Assembly: GCF_020080045.1 (NCBI RefSeq)
Contig: NZ_CP083451.1
Coordinates: 4,017,001-4,081,000 of the forward strand
DNA: 64,000 nucleotides
Source of the DNA: Comamonas odontotermitis
Lineage (GTDB): Bacteria; Pseudomonadota; Gammaproteobacteria; Burkholderiales; Burkholderiaceae_C
Direction: 5' to 3'
In this document: positions 28,564 to 37,504 of the stretch, piece after piece
How the letters are laid out: the number at the start of each line of letters is the position of its first letter
Position numbering within the stretch: the stretch's first letter is position 1
Program-made: the position numbers and the translations under genes
The notes under the pieces: model-generated
The model's database searches: none
What the model saw: the letters and a program-made list of their open reading frames with translations, nothing else
Told to the model about the DNA's origin: nothing

Positions 28564-29385
28564 TCAATACGTGTTCTTCACGGCGCCGTCCGTGCCACGG
28601 TAGCTCGCCACCAATTGCCGGGCTGCCGCATGCAGCAGCATGGTATCGGCGCCCACCGCCACGAACTGTGCGCCTGCGGCGAGCCATTTGTCGCCCTGCG
28701 CCTTGTTGGTGGACAGAATGCCGGGCGCCTTGCCCGCCTTGCGGATGCGCGCAATCGCGTCGGCAATCATCGCCTGCACCTCCGGGTGGCCGGGGTTGCC
28801 CACATGGCCCATCGATGCAGACAGGTCGGCCGGGCCGATGAACACGCCATCCACCCCGGGCGTGGCGGCAATCGCGTCCAGGTTCTTCATGGCCTCCACG
28901 GTTTCAGCCTGTACCAGCAGGCACACCTGGGCATTGGCCTCGTGCAGGTAGTTGGGATAGGCCTGCCAGCGCGACGAGCGCGCGAGCGCACTGCCCATGC
29001 CGCGAATGCCCTGCGGCGGGTAGCGCATGGCATGGGCGAGGTGTACGGCCTGCTCGGCGGTATCGACCATTGGCACCAGAATGGTCTGTGCACCAATGTC
29101 CAGATACTGCTTGATGAGCACCGCATCGCCCGTGGGCACGCGCACCACCGGGTGCGGCGCAGGCATGCCCGGCGGCAGTGCCTGCGTTGCACTGGCTACC
29201 GCCTGCAGTTGCGCCAGCGTGCTGCGCAGGTCATTGGGCGCGTGCTCGCCATCAATCAGCAGCCAGTCAAAGCCGGTACCGGCGCTGATCTCGGCCGCGT
29301 AGCTGTCGGCCAGCGCCAGCCACAGGCCCAGCTTGACTTCGCCCGCCGCCATGGCTTGCTTGAAGGAATTGATCGGGGTTTGCAT
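28564..29385 (-). CDS. hpaI: HpcH/HpaI-family aldolase
   Basis: 273 residues from the ATG at 29385 with GGAG upstream. Class II pyruvate aldolase that splits 4-hydroxy-2-oxo acids to pyruvate and an aldehyde. Motifs: [29 protein letters not shown] (catalytic His), [14 protein letters not shown] (metal Glu) and [13 protein letters not shown] (metal Asp). The exact substrate could be 4-hydroxy-2-oxoheptanedioate or a 2-keto-3-deoxy sugar acid. It faces the TRAP operon and is followed upstream by a Bug receptor gene on the same strand. Confidence 0.88.
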   Translation of the reverse strand: MQTPINSFKQAMAAGEVKLGLWLALADSYAAEISAGTGFDWLLIDGEHAPNDLRSTLAQLQAVASATQALPPGMPAPHPVVRVPTGDAVLIKQYLDIGAQTILVPMVDTAEQAVHLAHAMRYPPQGIRGMGSALARSSRWQAYPNYLHEANAQVCLLVQAETVEAMKNLDAIAATPGVDGVFIGPADLSASMGHVGNPGHPEVQAMIADAIARIRKAGKAPGILSTNKAQGDKWLAAGAQFVAVGADTMLLHAAARQLVASYRGTDGAVKNTY

Positions 29386-29503
29386 GCGTGTTCTCCAGAT
29401 AGGCAGGCGCCCGTGCACAACGCGGGGCCTTGAACAGGTATTTGGTGCGATTATGGGCTGGAGCGGCGCGCCAGCCCGTCCCGCGCGGAACTGCCCCAAA
29501 ACA

Positions 29504-29528
29504 AAACGCACCCGGACAGGGTGCGTTT
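29504..29528 (-). terminator. terminator of the Bug receptor gene
   Basis: AAACGCACCC and GGGTGCGTTT pair around a five-base loop; on the minus strand TTTTGTTTT follows. Confidence 0.75.
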
Positions 29529-29547
29529 GCGTGGTGGTATCGACTCT

Positions 29548-29595
29548 CTTTTTTATAGCGACTTGCGCTAGCCAGTCAAGCGCCAGTGCCTATTC
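29548..29595. repeat. degenerate copy of the dispersed palindromic repeat
   Basis: TTTTATAGCGACTTGCGCTAG, a short spacer and AAGCGCCAGTGCCTA. It overlaps the 3' end of the Bug receptor gene. Confidence 0.6.
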
Positions 29596-30570
29596 GATCT
29601 TGAAACCCGTGTCCTTCACCACCTTTTTCCAGCGCTCGGATTCGGCCTGGATCTGCTGGGCAAACTCTTCCGGCGTCGTCTTGACGGGGATGTAGTCGTA
29701 CTGCTTGAGCTTGGCCAGCACGTCGGGCATCTGCATGACCTTGTCGATGTTCTGCGACAGGGCAGCAATGACTTCCTTGGGCGTGCCCTTGGGGGCCAGC
29801 AGGCCCGCCCAGGAGCTGAATTCCATGTCCTTGATGCCCAGCTCGTTGAACGTGGGCACATCAGGGAAGGACGCAGCGCGCTGCGGCAGGATCACGCCCA
29901 GCGCCTTGACCTTGCCGGATTTGATCATCTCAACCGCTGCGAACGAGTCGAACGAGAAATCCACCTCGCCTGCCACCACGGCCTGCATCTGGGGACTCGT
30001 GCCCTTGTACTGCGCATTGATGAGGTGCGGCGCCTTGATCACGTGCTTGAACTGCTCGGTGATCAGGTTGATCATCGCGCTGCCCGACGAGATGGTGAGC
30101 GGCTTGTCCTTGTTCTGCGCCAGCGCGATCAACTCCTGCATCGAATTGACAGGCAGATCCTTGCGTGCAATCACCACAAAACCCACCGTGCACACCTTGG
30201 CCACGGGGGCAAAACTGGCAGCGGCCTCGTAGTTGGCCTTGTAGATGACCGGGCTGAGCGTTTGCGCACCTGCCGTGTTGAACAGCAAGGTGTAGCCATC
30301 GGCCTGCGCACGCGCCACCTCGCCGGTGCCGATCATGCCGTTGGCACCGCCCTTGTTGTCGATGACGAAGGATGCCTTCATCAGCTCGCCCATCTTCTGC
30401 ATCACCAACCGCGCCACCACGTCGGTGGTGCCGCCTGCCGCAAAGGGAACGATCACCCGCACGGGTTTGCTCGGGTAGGCCGCTTGCGCGTGTGCCCATT
30501 GCGGCAGGCCCGCAGTGGCAGCGGCACCAGCCAGGGTGGTCAGAAAATGGCGGCGTTGGATGTCGCTCAT
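29590..30570 (-). CDS. Bug-family periplasmic receptor with twin-arginine signal
   Basis: 326 residues from the ATG at 30570 (GGAGA upstream). N-terminal RRHFLTTLAG plus AWAHAQ cleavage looks like a Tat signal. The mature part has the Bug pattern: YPSKPVRVIVPFAAGGTTDVVAR, DNKGGANGMIGTGEVARA and GEVDFSFDSFAAV. Bug proteins bind small carboxylates for tripartite tricarboxylate carriers, but many, as here, have no membrane partner next to them. It shares its direction with the aldolase gene and may bring in a related acid. Confidence 0.88.
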   Translation of the reverse strand: MSDIQRRHFLTTLAGAAATAGLPQWAHAQAAYPSKPVRVIVPFAAGGTTDVVARLVMQKMGELMKASFVIDNKGGANGMIGTGEVARAQADGYTLLFNTAGAQTLSPVIYKANYEAAASFAPVAKVCTVGFVVIARKDLPVNSMQELIALAQNKDKPLTISSGSAMINLITEQFKHVIKAPHLINAQYKGTSPQMQAVVAGEVDFSFDSFAAVEMIKSGKVKALGVILPQRAASFPDVPTFNELGIKDMEFSSWAGLLAPKGTPKEVIAALSQNIDKVMQMPDVLAKLKQYDYIPVKTTPEEFAQQIQAESERWKKVVKDTGFKIE

Positions 30571-30797
30571 GGTTTTGTCTCCTATTGCTCGAATGGTGGT
30601 TATGGGCCGACTCTGGGCTGATTGTGGGCGGCGCCACCTGCGCTGTCTAATATCAATCGCCAATGCTGTGATTCGCATTCGCTATAGGCCACCGTATGCC
30701 AGCCACCTGTGCCGCCATGCTTGCACAGGCGACAAGCCAGGTGCGCCAAACCCACTAGCATGGCTGTCTCCAACGTGTCTTTGCTCCCCTGCCAGAA

Positions 30798-31580
30798 ATG
30801 AATTCCGTACCCTCTCCACTCTCCTTGCTACCTGCCACCGAAGAACTGTTCCGCGCCGACAGCTACCTGCAAAACTGTGAAGCCACCGTGCTGGCCGTGA
30901 CCGATACCGGCATCGTGCTCGATCGCACCGTGTTCTACCCGCTGGGGGGCGGCCAGGCTGGCGACGCGGGGGTATTGCGCTGTGCAGATGGCCGCAGGAT
31001 TGCCATTGCCGACACCCGCAAGGCCAAGGCGGAAGACGGCCAGCCCCTGCCCTTGGTGCTGCATGTGCCTGCGCAGGAAGACCATGGACTGCAAGCGGGC
31101 GACCAGGTCACCGCTGCCATTGATTGGCAGCGCCGCCACCGGCTGATGCGCCTGCATACAGCGTCGCACGTGCTCTGCCACCTGGTGCCTCACCTAGTCA
31201 ATGGCTGCTCCATCACGCCCGAGCAAGCGCGCATCGACTTTGTGACCAATGAAGCCATCGACAAGGATGCCGTCACCGCAGGCCTGGCCGCCATCGTTGC
31301 CCAGGCGCTGCCGGTGCAGATATCCTCCATCACCGACGCCGAACTGGATGCCAACCCCGCCCTTGTCAAAAGCATGAGCGTTCAACCGCCCCGGGGCAGC
31401 GGCCGGGTGCGCACCGTTCGCATTGGAGGGGACGGCACAGGGGATATGCCCGCCGTGGATTTTCAGCCCTGCGGCGGCACGCACCTGGTCAACACGACGG
31501 AGATCGGCGCCATCGCCATCAGCAAGACCGAGAAGAAAGGCGCCAACAGCCGGCGCGTGATCCTGGCATTTGCGCCGTAG
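30798..31580 (+). CDS. alaX: alanyl-tRNA editing protein, AlaX type
   Basis: 260 residues. Freestanding editing enzyme that removes wrongly attached serine or glycine from tRNA(Ala). Has a short N-terminal barrel (YPLGGGQAGD) and zinc-binding motifs HTASH and CGGTH, as in the AlaRS editing domain. The size fits AlaX-M/II. Upstream, 30571-30797 holds only the divergent promoters. Confidence 0.88.
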   Translation: MNSVPSPLSLLPATEELFRADSYLQNCEATVLAVTDTGIVLDRTVFYPLGGGQAGDAGVLRCADGRRIAIADTRKAKAEDGQPLPLVLHVPAQEDHGLQAGDQVTAAIDWQRRHRLMRLHTASHVLCHLVPHLVNGCSITPEQARIDFVTNEAIDKDAVTAGLAAIVAQALPVQISSITDAELDANPALVKSMSVQPPRGSGRVRTVRIGGDGTGDMPAVDFQPCGGTHLVNTTEIGAIAISKTEKKGANSRRVILAFAP

Positions 31581-31880
31581 CGTACAAACAACGGGCGTTT
31601 TCAGCTATCGTTTTTACAGCGCCTCAACACAGAGAAATTTTGCCCAGGATAAAACCCATGACCAAGGGTAAATACCAGGGTCAGCTGTCACATATTTGTA
31701 AAAGTTCCAAGCTTATTGGATCCAAAAACGAAACAATGCGTCTGCAATTTGGTGATTTATCTGCATTCATACCAAAACTAAACTTCATTCCATCGTTAAA
31801 CAAAACGCTGTCGCGCAAAGACGCACAGCGAGCGATACGGCAGGCCATGTGACCTGCCGCGACTTTGAAAGGAATGAAAA
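31581..31880. other. intergenic region with a half-copy of the dispersed repeat
   Basis: 300 bases. TTTTCAGCTATCG and TTTTTACAGCGCC (31596-31625) look like a worn repeat copy. The rest is AT-rich and probably holds the promoter of the small exported protein. An open frame at 31640-31852 has no ribosome site and is not family-like. Confidence 0.5.
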
Positions 31881-32180
31881 ATGAACGCACGTATTCTCGC
31901 TATCGCCGCTACCCTGGCTCTGGGTGCCACCGTTGCCAACGCCAACCCTTTTGAAGGCGACCAAGCCATTGCAGCCCGCGCCACCGCCACCAGCGCCGTG
32001 AGCCGTGCCGATGTGCAAGCCCAGCTGGCCGATGCCCAGAAGAACCACACCATGGTGGTGCAAGGCGACAAAGTGGCCGTGAACGCCTACGAAATGGGCA
32101 AGGGCCAACTCAGCCGCGCTGAAGTGACCCAGGCCGCTCACCAGGCCATGGTCAACGGCTCGATCGTTGAAGGCGAATAA
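31881..32180 (+). CDS. small exported protein, DUF4148-like, paralogue of the 2993 gene
   Basis: 99 residues, AAAGGA upstream of the ATG. Signal peptide of about 21 residues ending ANA, then NPFEGDQAIAARATATS and SRADVQAQLADAQKN, nearly identical to the 2993 protein, while the C-terminal third differs (NAYEMGKGQLSRAEVTQ and VEGE). Periplasmic protein of unknown role. Followed by two consecutive terminators. Confidence 0.8.
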   Translation: MNARILAIAATLALGATVANANPFEGDQAIAARATATSAVSRADVQAQLADAQKNHTMVVQGDKVAVNAYEMGKGQLSRAEVTQAAHQAMVNGSIVEGE

Positions 32181-32223
32181 TCGTTTCTGACCGCTGGCAG
32201 CCCACGACCCTGCCAGCTACCAA

Positions 32224-32256
32224 CCGGGCGGCGCACACACTCCCCGCCCGGTTTTT
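32224..32256 (+). terminator. terminator of the 31881 gene
   Basis: CCGGGCGG and CCGCCCGG pair perfectly with a 12-base loop and are followed by five T. Confidence 0.85.
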
Positions 32257-32280
32257 CTTTGCCAGACCAACGAGCCAACG

Positions 32281-32312
32281 GGCTGCTGTTTTCAGGAACA
32301 GCAGCCTTTTCC
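32281..32312 (+). terminator. second terminator in tandem
   Basis: GGCTGCTGTT and AACAGCAGCC pair around a six-base loop and are followed by TTTTCC. Two terminators in a row isolate the next transcript strongly. Confidence 0.8.
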
Positions 32313-32345
32313 TTTGGAGCGTTGCATGGCACCCCGCTTGCATCG

Positions 32346-32394
32346 ACTCCCAGCCGGGGAACCAAACCCGGTGACTGCAGCTCCGACAGGGAGT
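32346..32394 (+). promoter_or_regulatory. candidate leader RNA structure that hides a ribosome site
   Basis: ACTCCC (32346-32351) pairs with GGGAGT (32389-32394), enclosing a CCGGG/CCCGG hairpin. The right arm contains the GGGAG ribosome site of the short upstream frame at 32402, so the fold would block its translation. Found by eye; no family match. Confidence 0.35.
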
Positions 32395-32401
32395 GACTAA
32401 T

Positions 32402-32572
32402 ATGGTCAGCGCGCGGGCCGAACGAGCTTGCGCACGGAACACATCAGGCTGGACATCGGCACGCCACGCGCCTCGCGGATGGGCCGGCATTGGAGCGATT
32501 TGGGGTTTTACATGGCATATGACGGCAAGCGCCTGCCTTTGCGGGCGCTGTTTTTTACTCTTCTTTTCATAG
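32402..32572 (+). CDS. possible leader peptide upstream of and overlapping dsbD-like gene
   Basis: 56 codons from ATG 32402 with GGGAG 8 bases upstream, a better ribosome site than that of the large gene. The end carries CLCGRC, a cysteine cluster, and the frame stops inside the dsbD-like signal-peptide codons. Leader peptides with Cys motifs control some copper-response operons. It may equally be an accidental frame. Confidence 0.3.
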   Translation: MVSARAERACARNTSGWTSARHAPRGWAGIGAIWGFTWHMTASACLCGRCFLLFFS

Positions 32573-34779
32573 CTACCAGCGCTCTGTGGACGGGCGCCAA
32601 CGCCCAAATCAAACTCAATATTGGTGGCAGCGGCAATGCGCCAGCCATGGATACCCCGGCAACCGGCGGCACGGGCAGCCATGTCGTCACCACACCCAGG
32701 GTGCGCGCCGAACTGGTGGCCAATGCGCCTGATGGCATCGTTCCGGGCAAAGCCATTGAACTGGGCCTGCTGATCGAACACCAGCCGCAATGGCATACCT
32801 ACTGGAAGAACCCTGGCGACTCCGGTCTGCCGACTCAGCTGGAGTGGCAGCTCCCCCCCGGCTGGGATGCCGCCGACATCGCCTGGCCCACGCCCCACCC
32901 GATCCGCATTGGCAATCTGGTGAACTACGGCTATGAAGGCAAGGTGCTGCTCCCCGTCAAAGTGCAGATTCCCACCACGTTCGCCGCAGACAGCACCAGC
33001 GCCACGGTGCAGCTCAAGGCGAGCTGGCTGGTATGCCGGGTGGAATGCATTCCTGAGGAAGGCAGCTTCAGTCTGACCATTCCGGCCAAGAGCAGCACCG
33101 GTATGTATGCCGCCGAATTTGCGGCCGCCCATGCCCAGGAGCCTATTGCGCTGCAAGGTGAGAGCAGTGCCACCGTGGAGGGCAGCAAGCTGCAGCTGCG
33201 CGTCTCCGGCTTGCCCGCTGCGCTGCAGAACCAATCGCTGCAGGTGTTGCCCGAAACCGCCAACACCCTGCACCATGCGATGGAAGCCGGCAAGGACTTC
33301 ACCCAGCGGTGGGACGGCGCCGTCTGGACTGCCACCGTACCGCTGTCGGACGCGCGTGGCGACACCCCCACTGAACTGCCCCTGGTGCTGACCACCGCCG
33401 AACGCACCGCAACGGGCAGCACCGTTGCCTGGCGCACCGTCGCCCCCATCAGCGGCCAATGGCAAGCCGCTGCCGTGGCCCAGGTATCGCCCGAACTGGC
33501 TGCCGCATTGGCCAAAAATGCCGAGCAGCAAGGCGCTGCCCCAGCGGCACCGCCAGCAGCGTCGGGCAGCCTGTGGCTGGCTTTGCTGGGCGGCCTGATC
33601 GGCGGCCTCATCCTGAACCTGATGCCCTGCGTGTTCCCGATCCTGGCGATCAAGGTGCTGGGCTTCGCTGGCCATGGCAACCAGTTGCGCGAGCAACGCA
33701 TGGCAGGCCTGGCCTACACAGCAGGCGTGGTGCTGTCCTTTCTGGCGCTGGGAGGCCTCTTGCTGGCCCTGCGTGCAGCCGGACAGCAGTTGGGCTGGGG
33801 CTTTCAGTTGCAGTCGCCCCTGGTGGTGGCACTGCTGGCAACCCTGTTTACCGTGATCGGCCTCAATCTGACGGGCCTGTTCGAGTTTGGCCATTTTGTG
33901 CCCAGCAGCCTGGCAGGCAAGCAGGCCAGCAATCCGCTCACCAATGCATTTCTGAGCGGTGTGCTGGCCGTGGCCATCGCCTCTCCGTGTACCGCTCCAT
34001 TCATGGGCGCCTCCATGGGGCTTGCCATCAGCATGCCGGCAGGGCAGGCGCTGCTGATTTTTGCCGCACTGGGTATCGGCATGGCCCTGCCCTACCTGCT
34101 GGCCAGTTGGGTGCCAGCCGTGGTGCGCTGGCTGCCACGCCCAGGGGCATGGATGGACACTTTCCGCCGCGCCATGGCCTTCCCGATGTTTGCCACCGTG
34201 GTCTGGCTGGTGTGGGTGCTGGGCCAGCAAAGCGGCATCGATGGCGCCGCCACCTTGCTGGCCTTTCTGGTGCTGCTGGCCGCACTGATCTGGTCACTGA
34301 CACTGCAGGGTCGCACACGCTGGGTACTTTCTATTCTTTTGATAGCTGGAGGCGCTTATCTGATAAGCGCTACAGGCAAAAATCTCTCCAGCCCAGAACC
34401 TCAGATCGCCAGTTCGACCCAGCCCAATGCACGCTGGCAGCCGTGGTCTGCCACGCTGGTGGCCGACACAACAGCCGCTGGCCACCCGGTATTCGTCGAC
34501 TTCACCGCCGCTTGGTGTGTAACGTGCCAGTACAACAAACGCACCACGCTCAGCAATCCCGAGGTACTGCAGGCCTTTGACGGCAAGCAGGTCACCCTGC
34601 TGCGCGCCGACTGGACCCGCCAGGACCCTGCCATTACTGCAGCGCTGAACCAATTGGGCCGCAGCGGCGTGCCGGTGTATGTGCTGTACGCACCGGGCAA
34701 GGCCCCGGTGGTGCTGAGCGAAGTGCTGAGCGTGCAGGAGGTGGTGGACGCGGTGCAAGCGTTGCCACCGCGTATCTGA
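32512..34779 (+). CDS. dsbD: DsbD/ScsB-like thiol:disulfide interchange protein
   Basis: 755 residues from ATG 32512, which gives a clean signal peptide; longer frames do not. It carries electrons from cytoplasmic thioredoxin across the inner membrane to periplasmic thiol proteins. Domains: ScsB-type N-terminal periplasmic domain with a Cys pair at 175/179 (CRVEC), eight-helix membrane domain with Cys373 (MPCVFP) and Cys493 (SPCTAP), and C-terminal thioredoxin domain WCVTC (669/672). Two segments of its coding sequence match the dispersed repeat: the signal peptide (32550-32580) and the last membrane helix (34335-34375). Confidence 0.88.
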   Translation: MAYDGKRLPLRALFFTLLFIATSALWTGANAQIKLNIGGSGNAPAMDTPATGGTGSHVVTTPRVRAELVANAPDGIVPGKAIELGLLIEHQPQWHTYWKNPGDSGLPTQLEWQLPPGWDAADIAWPTPHPIRIGNLVNYGYEGKVLLPVKVQIPTTFAADSTSATVQLKASWLVCRVECIPEEGSFSLTIPAKSSTGMYAAEFAAAHAQEPIALQGESSATVEGSKLQLRVSGLPAALQNQSLQVLPETANTLHHAMEAGKDFTQRWDGAVWTATVPLSDARGDTPTELPLVLTTAERTATGSTVAWRTVAPISGQWQAAAVAQVSPELAAALAKNAEQQGAAPAAPPAASGSLWLALLGGLIGGLILNLMPCVFPILAIKVLGFAGHGNQLREQRMAGLAYTAGVVLSFLALGGLLLALRAAGQQLGWGFQLQSPLVVALLATLFTVIGLNLTGLFEFGHFVPSSLAGKQASNPLTNAFLSGVLAVAIASPCTAPFMGASMGLAISMPAGQALLIFAALGIGMALPYLLASWVPAVVRWLPRPGAWMDTFRRAMAFPMFATVVWLVWVLGQQSGIDGAATLLAFLVLLAALIWSLTLQGRTRWVLSILLIAGGAYLISATGKNLSSPEPQIASSTQPNARWQPWSATLVADTTAAGHPVFVDFTAAWCVTCQYNKRTTLSNPEVLQAFDGKQVTLLRADWTRQDPAITAALNQLGRSGVPVYVLYAPGKAPVVLSEVLSVQEVVDAVQALPPRI
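34335..34375 (+). repeat. dispersed repeat copy inside the dsbD-like coding sequence
   Basis: TTTTGATAGCTGGAGGCGCT and ATAAGCGCTACAGGC follow the family pattern. It is in frame and encodes the end of a membrane helix and the linker LLIAGGAYLISATG. Confidence 0.75.
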
Positions 34780-34804
34780 ACCTGACTTTTCAATCGTAAA
34801 TTGC

Positions 34805-34837
34805 AGAAGGGCACTTTCACAGTGCCCTTCGCTCTCT
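34805..34837 (+). terminator. terminator of the dsbD-like gene
   Basis: GAAGGGCACT and AGTGCCCTTC pair around a five-base loop, followed by a weak CTCTCTT tail. Confidence 0.65.
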
Positions 34838-35153
34838 TGAAGGCCGCTGGAAGGCCGCGTCAGCCTTGCCCTGCAGTGTCGTTTTCGACACAGGCCACCG
34901 ACCACTGCTTCCTCCTTTGGATCAGTAAAGCCTGCACCCGCTCACCCAAGCAGCGCGGCAATGCTCGCTCTACCACCCACACCGTTGTCGCCACCAAGCC
35001 AGTGACTGCGTGGAGATTCCCAACTTAAATAATTAGAAATTTGTAATCAATCGTTGTAAATTGATTTATAAACAGAAATCACAAAGCCAGCCCATCTTGA
35101 CCATTGCCCACCGTTTGTGGGCAGGCCTTCCATCTCCTCGAAGGGACCGACGC
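34838..35153. other. intergenic region before the passenger-like gene
   Basis: 316 bases. The first part is GC-rich without structure; 35025-35075 is AT-rich (TTGTAATCAATCGTTGTAAA) and probably carries the promoter of the next gene. Confidence 0.4.
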
Positions 35154-37445
35154 ATGATCCGAGCGAACAAGACCAAATGGAACCTGACACTGGGGGCCTT
35201 AGGACTATGCTGTGGCTCCACGGCCTTCGCCGTCTGCACCAACACCCCCAACTCGATCGCCGCAACAAACAACAGCAGTTGCACTGCGGCGGGAGGCTCC
35301 TACACGCCCACCGTGGGTTGGACCACCTTCATGTCAGCAGGCTACGGAGGCATATTGGATGCCACGGGAGACATGAACATCACCGTGACGCCTTCTTCGA
35401 CTTACAACCCGTTCAGCACCACTGGCGTCGGTGTCAATGAGGTTCGCAATGGCACTGCAGCGCAGATTAACGCGCAGAGCATCACTCTCGACCTGACGGC
35501 CGGCCCGGCCAATGTAGCCAAGATCGGCTTGGGCGCTTCCAATGCAGGCCTCTACAGCGGCAAAGACTTCGCGGTTGACATCCTCATCAACAACCAGAGC
35601 ACCTCGACCCTCAACATCCCATCATTGGGCTGGTATGCGTACACGCTGTACAACTACGGAATCCTTGCAGGCAATTCTGTAGATGCAGGTGCTGGATCTG
35701 CTGCCGCGCAAGCGCTGCTGTACTCCTACGTCACGCTCGACAACGCTGACATCACGATGGATACCACGCCATCCAGTGCATCCGGTGCTCAGCTCAATAT
35801 CAGCGCAGGCATTCGTGCAATCTCGGTGCAAGGTACGTCTGGCCATGTCACGGTCAAAGGGCTGACCAAGATTGACACCACTGGCCAGTACAGCCCCGGT
35901 ATCTACATTTCGGGCGGCGACAGCCAGGTTCACCTCAACAACAGCAACATCACGACAAGAGGTAACCTGTCCAACGCACTGAAGCTGGGCAAGGTGCGTG
36001 ACCTGGGAGCCGGCAGTGCGCGGCTGTATTCCACCGGCACCATCTCCTGGGATACGACGGGAGCGCCCGGTACGCCAAGTGTTCTGCTGCTGGGCGACAA
36101 CACGCTGTTGCAGGCCGATGGCGCGGGCAGTGCAGGCTCCATCAAATCCGCCGCAGAGACCATTCTTTTCGGAAACCGCGATATCACCGCCCGAACCCTG
36201 TCACAGAACGCGAAGGCGAGCTTCAACAACACCAGTTTCAGCACCACATCCGCCACAGCGTCGCTGTTCAAAGTCAGCGCAGGCCAGACGAATGCGTCGC
36301 TGGGCCTGAAAGGAGCTTTGTCCCAGTCCGTAGCCGCCAGCAATGGATGGTTGATGGAAGTGGAGAACGCCAGTGCCTGGCTCAACAATCCAGCCTCCGC
36401 CACGCTCACGGCCTCCGATGGAGCCACCCTGCAAGGCCTCACCAACAAAGGTAGTACAGGCTCGGACCTGGGAGTCAGCCTGAGCAACTCATCCACCTGG
36501 AACCTGGTGGAAAAAAGCAACGGCGACAAGACATCCACCTACACCACATTCGGCATGACGGCAGGGTCGACACTCAACGCCTTCAAGGCGGGAGCGGCAG
36601 CATTCGTGATGAACGGGCCGGTGAGCTCGGACGCCTCCACCGTCAACCTGGTGGACGGCGCGCCTGACGATGTACTGACCGTGCAGCCAAGCTACGCCGG
36701 CAGCAATGGTGCCGCGCTGGCGGTGGATACCTGCCTCGCAGGCAGCGGCGCGGCGTCGGATGTTCTCCGGGTCGCGGGCGACACCACCGGCACCACCGTG
36801 CTGAAGGTGACGCCATTCATCGATGCAGCCTGCCCCGGCGCAGACACCACAACCACCGGCGATGGCAACGGCATTCTCGTCGCGCAGGTAACAGGCAACT
36901 CCAACGCCGTCTTCTCGTTGGAAGGCGGAGTCGTCACCCAGGGCAACTACGTCTACAGCCTGGTGAAAGTGGGCAACGACTGGTATCTGCAATCGCAGCT
37001 TGGCACTGGCACCATCACCGTCGCCAAGCAGGTGAATGTTCCTGCCGGCGTGCCCGCCTTCAGCGGCGCCATTCCATTCACGCTGACCTGCTCCACACCT
37101 GCTTTCACGCAGGCGGGCAGCATTGCCGTCGCCAGCAACCAGGGCAGCGCGGCCCCCATCACTGTCGCAGCTGGCAGCACCTGCTCGGTGGAAGAAGGCG
37201 CGTTGCCGACTCCTCCAGCGGGCTATCGCTGGGGCCCGGCCAGCCTGCCTGCGGCCAGCACGCCCATGGTCTCTGCGGGCACGCAAACCTTAACCATCAT
37301 CAATACCTTGGTGAAAGACACGGTACAACCTCGCACGCCCGCGCCCGTGCCCACCAACGCGCCGCTGGCCTTGGGTGGTCTGAGCGCCTTGATCGGTATG
37401 GCGGCATTGCTGCGCCAGCGGCGCAGCCGCAAGCACACCAGCTGA
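35154..37445 (+). CDS. large secreted passenger-like protein with Ig-like domain and C-terminal sorting tail
   Basis: 763 residues from ATG 35154 (AAGGGA 8 bases upstream; the longer frame has no signal peptide at its start). Signal peptide ends STAFA. Residues ~30-620 are Asn/Thr/Gly-rich beta-helix sequence ending in GNYVYSLVKVGNDWYLQS, the closing motif of pertactin-type autotransporter passengers. No beta-barrel follows; instead there is a ~95-residue Ig-like domain (ITVAKQVNVPAG to TLTIINTLV, DUF5979-like), then TPAPVPTNAPLALGG, a hydrophobic segment and RRSRK. Likely held at the surface by a CTERM-type system. Partners and role are unknown. Confidence 0.72.
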   Translation: MIRANKTKWNLTLGALGLCCGSTAFAVCTNTPNSIAATNNSSCTAAGGSYTPTVGWTTFMSAGYGGILDATGDMNITVTPSSTYNPFSTTGVGVNEVRNGTAAQINAQSITLDLTAGPANVAKIGLGASNAGLYSGKDFAVDILINNQSTSTLNIPSLGWYAYTLYNYGILAGNSVDAGAGSAAAQALLYSYVTLDNADITMDTTPSSASGAQLNISAGIRAISVQGTSGHVTVKGLTKIDTTGQYSPGIYISGGDSQVHLNNSNITTRGNLSNALKLGKVRDLGAGSARLYSTGTISWDTTGAPGTPSVLLLGDNTLLQADGAGSAGSIKSAAETILFGNRDITARTLSQNAKASFNNTSFSTTSATASLFKVSAGQTNASLGLKGALSQSVAASNGWLMEVENASAWLNNPASATLTASDGATLQGLTNKGSTGSDLGVSLSNSSTWNLVEKSNGDKTSTYTTFGMTAGSTLNAFKAGAAAFVMNGPVSSDASTVNLVDGAPDDVLTVQPSYAGSNGAALAVDTCLAGSGAASDVLRVAGDTTGTTVLKVTPFIDAACPGADTTTTGDGNGILVAQVTGNSNAVFSLEGGVVTQGNYVYSLVKVGNDWYLQSQLGTGTITVAKQVNVPAGVPAFSGAIPFTLTCSTPAFTQAGSIAVASNQGSAAPITVAAGSTCSVEEGALPTPPAGYRWGPASLPAASTPMVSAGTQTLTIINTLVKDTVQPRTPAPVPTNAPLALGGLSALIGMAALLRQRRSRKHTS

Positions 37446-37504
37446 TGCGGTATTGCCGCTGAAGGCGGCGCGATGCGCGTTTCTACAGGGGCAGGCAGCT
37501 TGAA

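Noticed and set aside
31640-31852. 70-codon open frame before the second small exported protein
   Set aside because: No ribosome site, no signal or motif, and it sits in the presumed promoter region.
32152-34230. 692-codon open frame on the minus strand
   Set aside because: Shadow of the dsbD-like gene; composition is His/Gln/Arg-rich and it runs across two terminators.
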